A stretch of DNA of 6,008 nt from CALXSC01 sp035470525 (GTDB lineage: Bacteria > Pseudomonadota > Alphaproteobacteria > Rickettsiales > UBA1997): the NCBI GenBank assembly GCA_035470525.1, contig DATIQT010000010.1, positions 1-6,008 of the forward strand, in the 5' to 3' direction. Made by a program: the position numbers and the translations under genes. Every line of letters begins with the position of its first letter. Within the stretch, counting starts at the first letter, position 1. The notes beneath the pieces were generated by a model, which ran no database searches, was not told the DNA's origin, and saw only the letters and a program-made list of their open reading frames with translations. This document shows, piece after piece, positions 5,729 to 6,008 of the stretch.

Positions 5729-5893
5729 TTTTGTGATTAGTTTTAGAGACTGTTCACAATTCTGTGTTAATAATCAAACAACTTAATTAAATTTTTAAAT
5801 TTTTTATGTTTAAAAATTTAATTTAAGTTATTTGATAGTTAATTATTAAAAAAATTATTAATAAAATAATAGACCTCCTGCAAATATCCATCC
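5729..5893. other. Non-coding interval between helicase and IS5 remnant
   Basis: No ORF is supported here. It contains the motif GAGACTGTTCACAATTCTGT (5747-5766), which could be a terminal repeat of an insertion sequence because it lies at a suitable distance outside the stop codon of the IS5-type remnant. The matching other end is beyond the window, so this is a guess. The large palindrome at 5773-5836 fills the middle, and AT-only sequence follows. Confidence 0.35.
5773..5836. repeat. Large AT-rich palindrome
   Basis: A 27-nt left arm (5773-5799) and a 28-nt right arm (5809-5836) pair almost perfectly, with one mismatch and one extra base, around a 9-nt loop (5800-5808). The outer flanks (TTAATAA on the left, TTATTAA-like on the right) can extend it with gaps. 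No T-run follows directly on either strand, so it is not a classic terminator, although it lies 45 bp after the helicase stop and might still protect or end that mRNA. The arm end TCAAACAACTT also occurs at the MITE terminus near the left of the window. Confidence 0.75.
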
Positions 5894-6007
5894 TTATTTA
5901 TCACAAATCAATTCAAAATTATAAATCCCAGATATTAAATTAAACCTTAATCCAAATCTCTTTCTTCTGCACCTATATTTATCTGCTATTATTCTAAACT
6001 TCTTTAA
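5894..6007 (-). CDS. IS5-family transposase, C-terminal end (partial, runs off the window)
   Basis: Reading leftwards from the right edge, the minus strand codes 37 residues before a TAA at 5894-5896. They include KFRIIADKYRCRRKRFGL and RFGLRFNLISGIYNFEL. The pattern R-I-x-A-x-[KR]-Y-R-x-R-R-K-R-F-G-L-R-x-N-L-I-x-G-I-Y-N is the typical C-terminus of IS5-group DDE transposases. No stop interrupts the visible part, so the gene may be intact beyond the window or be a fragment. The catalytic Asp residues would lie outside; the Glu region is also not visible. The family call rests on a short but characteristic segment. Confidence 0.75.
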   Translation of the reverse strand, partial: LKKFRIIADKYRCRRKRFGLRFNLISGIYNFELICDK

Positions 6008-6008
6008 A

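Noticed and set aside
5871..5878. Perfect AGGAGGTC ribosome-binding motif on the minus strand
   Set aside because: No start codon or ORF follows at a usable distance on that strand; it is downstream of the IS5 stop codon and probably chance.

Overview
The window is a very AT-rich stretch of a bacterial chromosome. It holds three intact protein genes, one tRNA gene and several decayed mobile elements. A Rickettsiales-like or similar host-associated alphaproteobacterium fits best, with moderate confidence. The reasons are the strong A/T bias, a free-standing VirB2-type pilin subunit with a pair of cysteines, an isolated initiator tRNA gene, and many broken insertion-sequence remnants. The standard genetic code is consistent with all intact genes.

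Left part (1 to about 1,570): remnants of mobile DNA. A plus-strand IS630-family transposase gene enters from beyond the left edge and ends at 1230. It carries an in-frame TGA and at least three frame changes, and is split by a 184-bp non-coding palindromic element (364-547) that has all the marks of a MITE: near-perfect terminal inverted repeats and a TA target duplication. A second small helix-turn-helix ORF (minus strand, 1514 to 1234) converges on it. It is shifted at a run of nine A residues, and its ribosome-binding site lies in the stem of a large hairpin.

Middle part (about 1,575 to 5,730): functional genes. virB2 (1685-2017, plus) encodes a pilin-like type IV secretion subunit and faces gltX (2139-3773, minus), a glutamyl-tRNA synthetase of a length and sequence type I associate with Firmicutes and related groups. 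One apparently bidirectional hairpin terminator separates their 3' ends. gltX is divergent from the initiator tRNA gene (3928-4004). Next comes a DEAD-box RNA helicase (4097-5728, plus) with a DEMD variant of motif II and a long, lysine-rich, repetitive C-terminal tail. gltX, the tRNA and the helicase all serve translation or RNA metabolism, but each has its own promoter-like sequence and they do not form an operon.

Right part (5,729 to 6,008): mobile DNA again. A strong AT-rich palindrome (5773-5836) shares an 11-base end sequence with the MITE on the left. After it comes the last 37 codons of an IS5-type transposase on the minus strand, which runs off the window edge.

I see no clear new multi-gene system. 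The most unusual items are the MITE inside the IS630 gene with a possible relative at the other end of the window, the atypical anticodon stem of the initiator tRNA, the solitary virB2, and the A9 slippage candidate.
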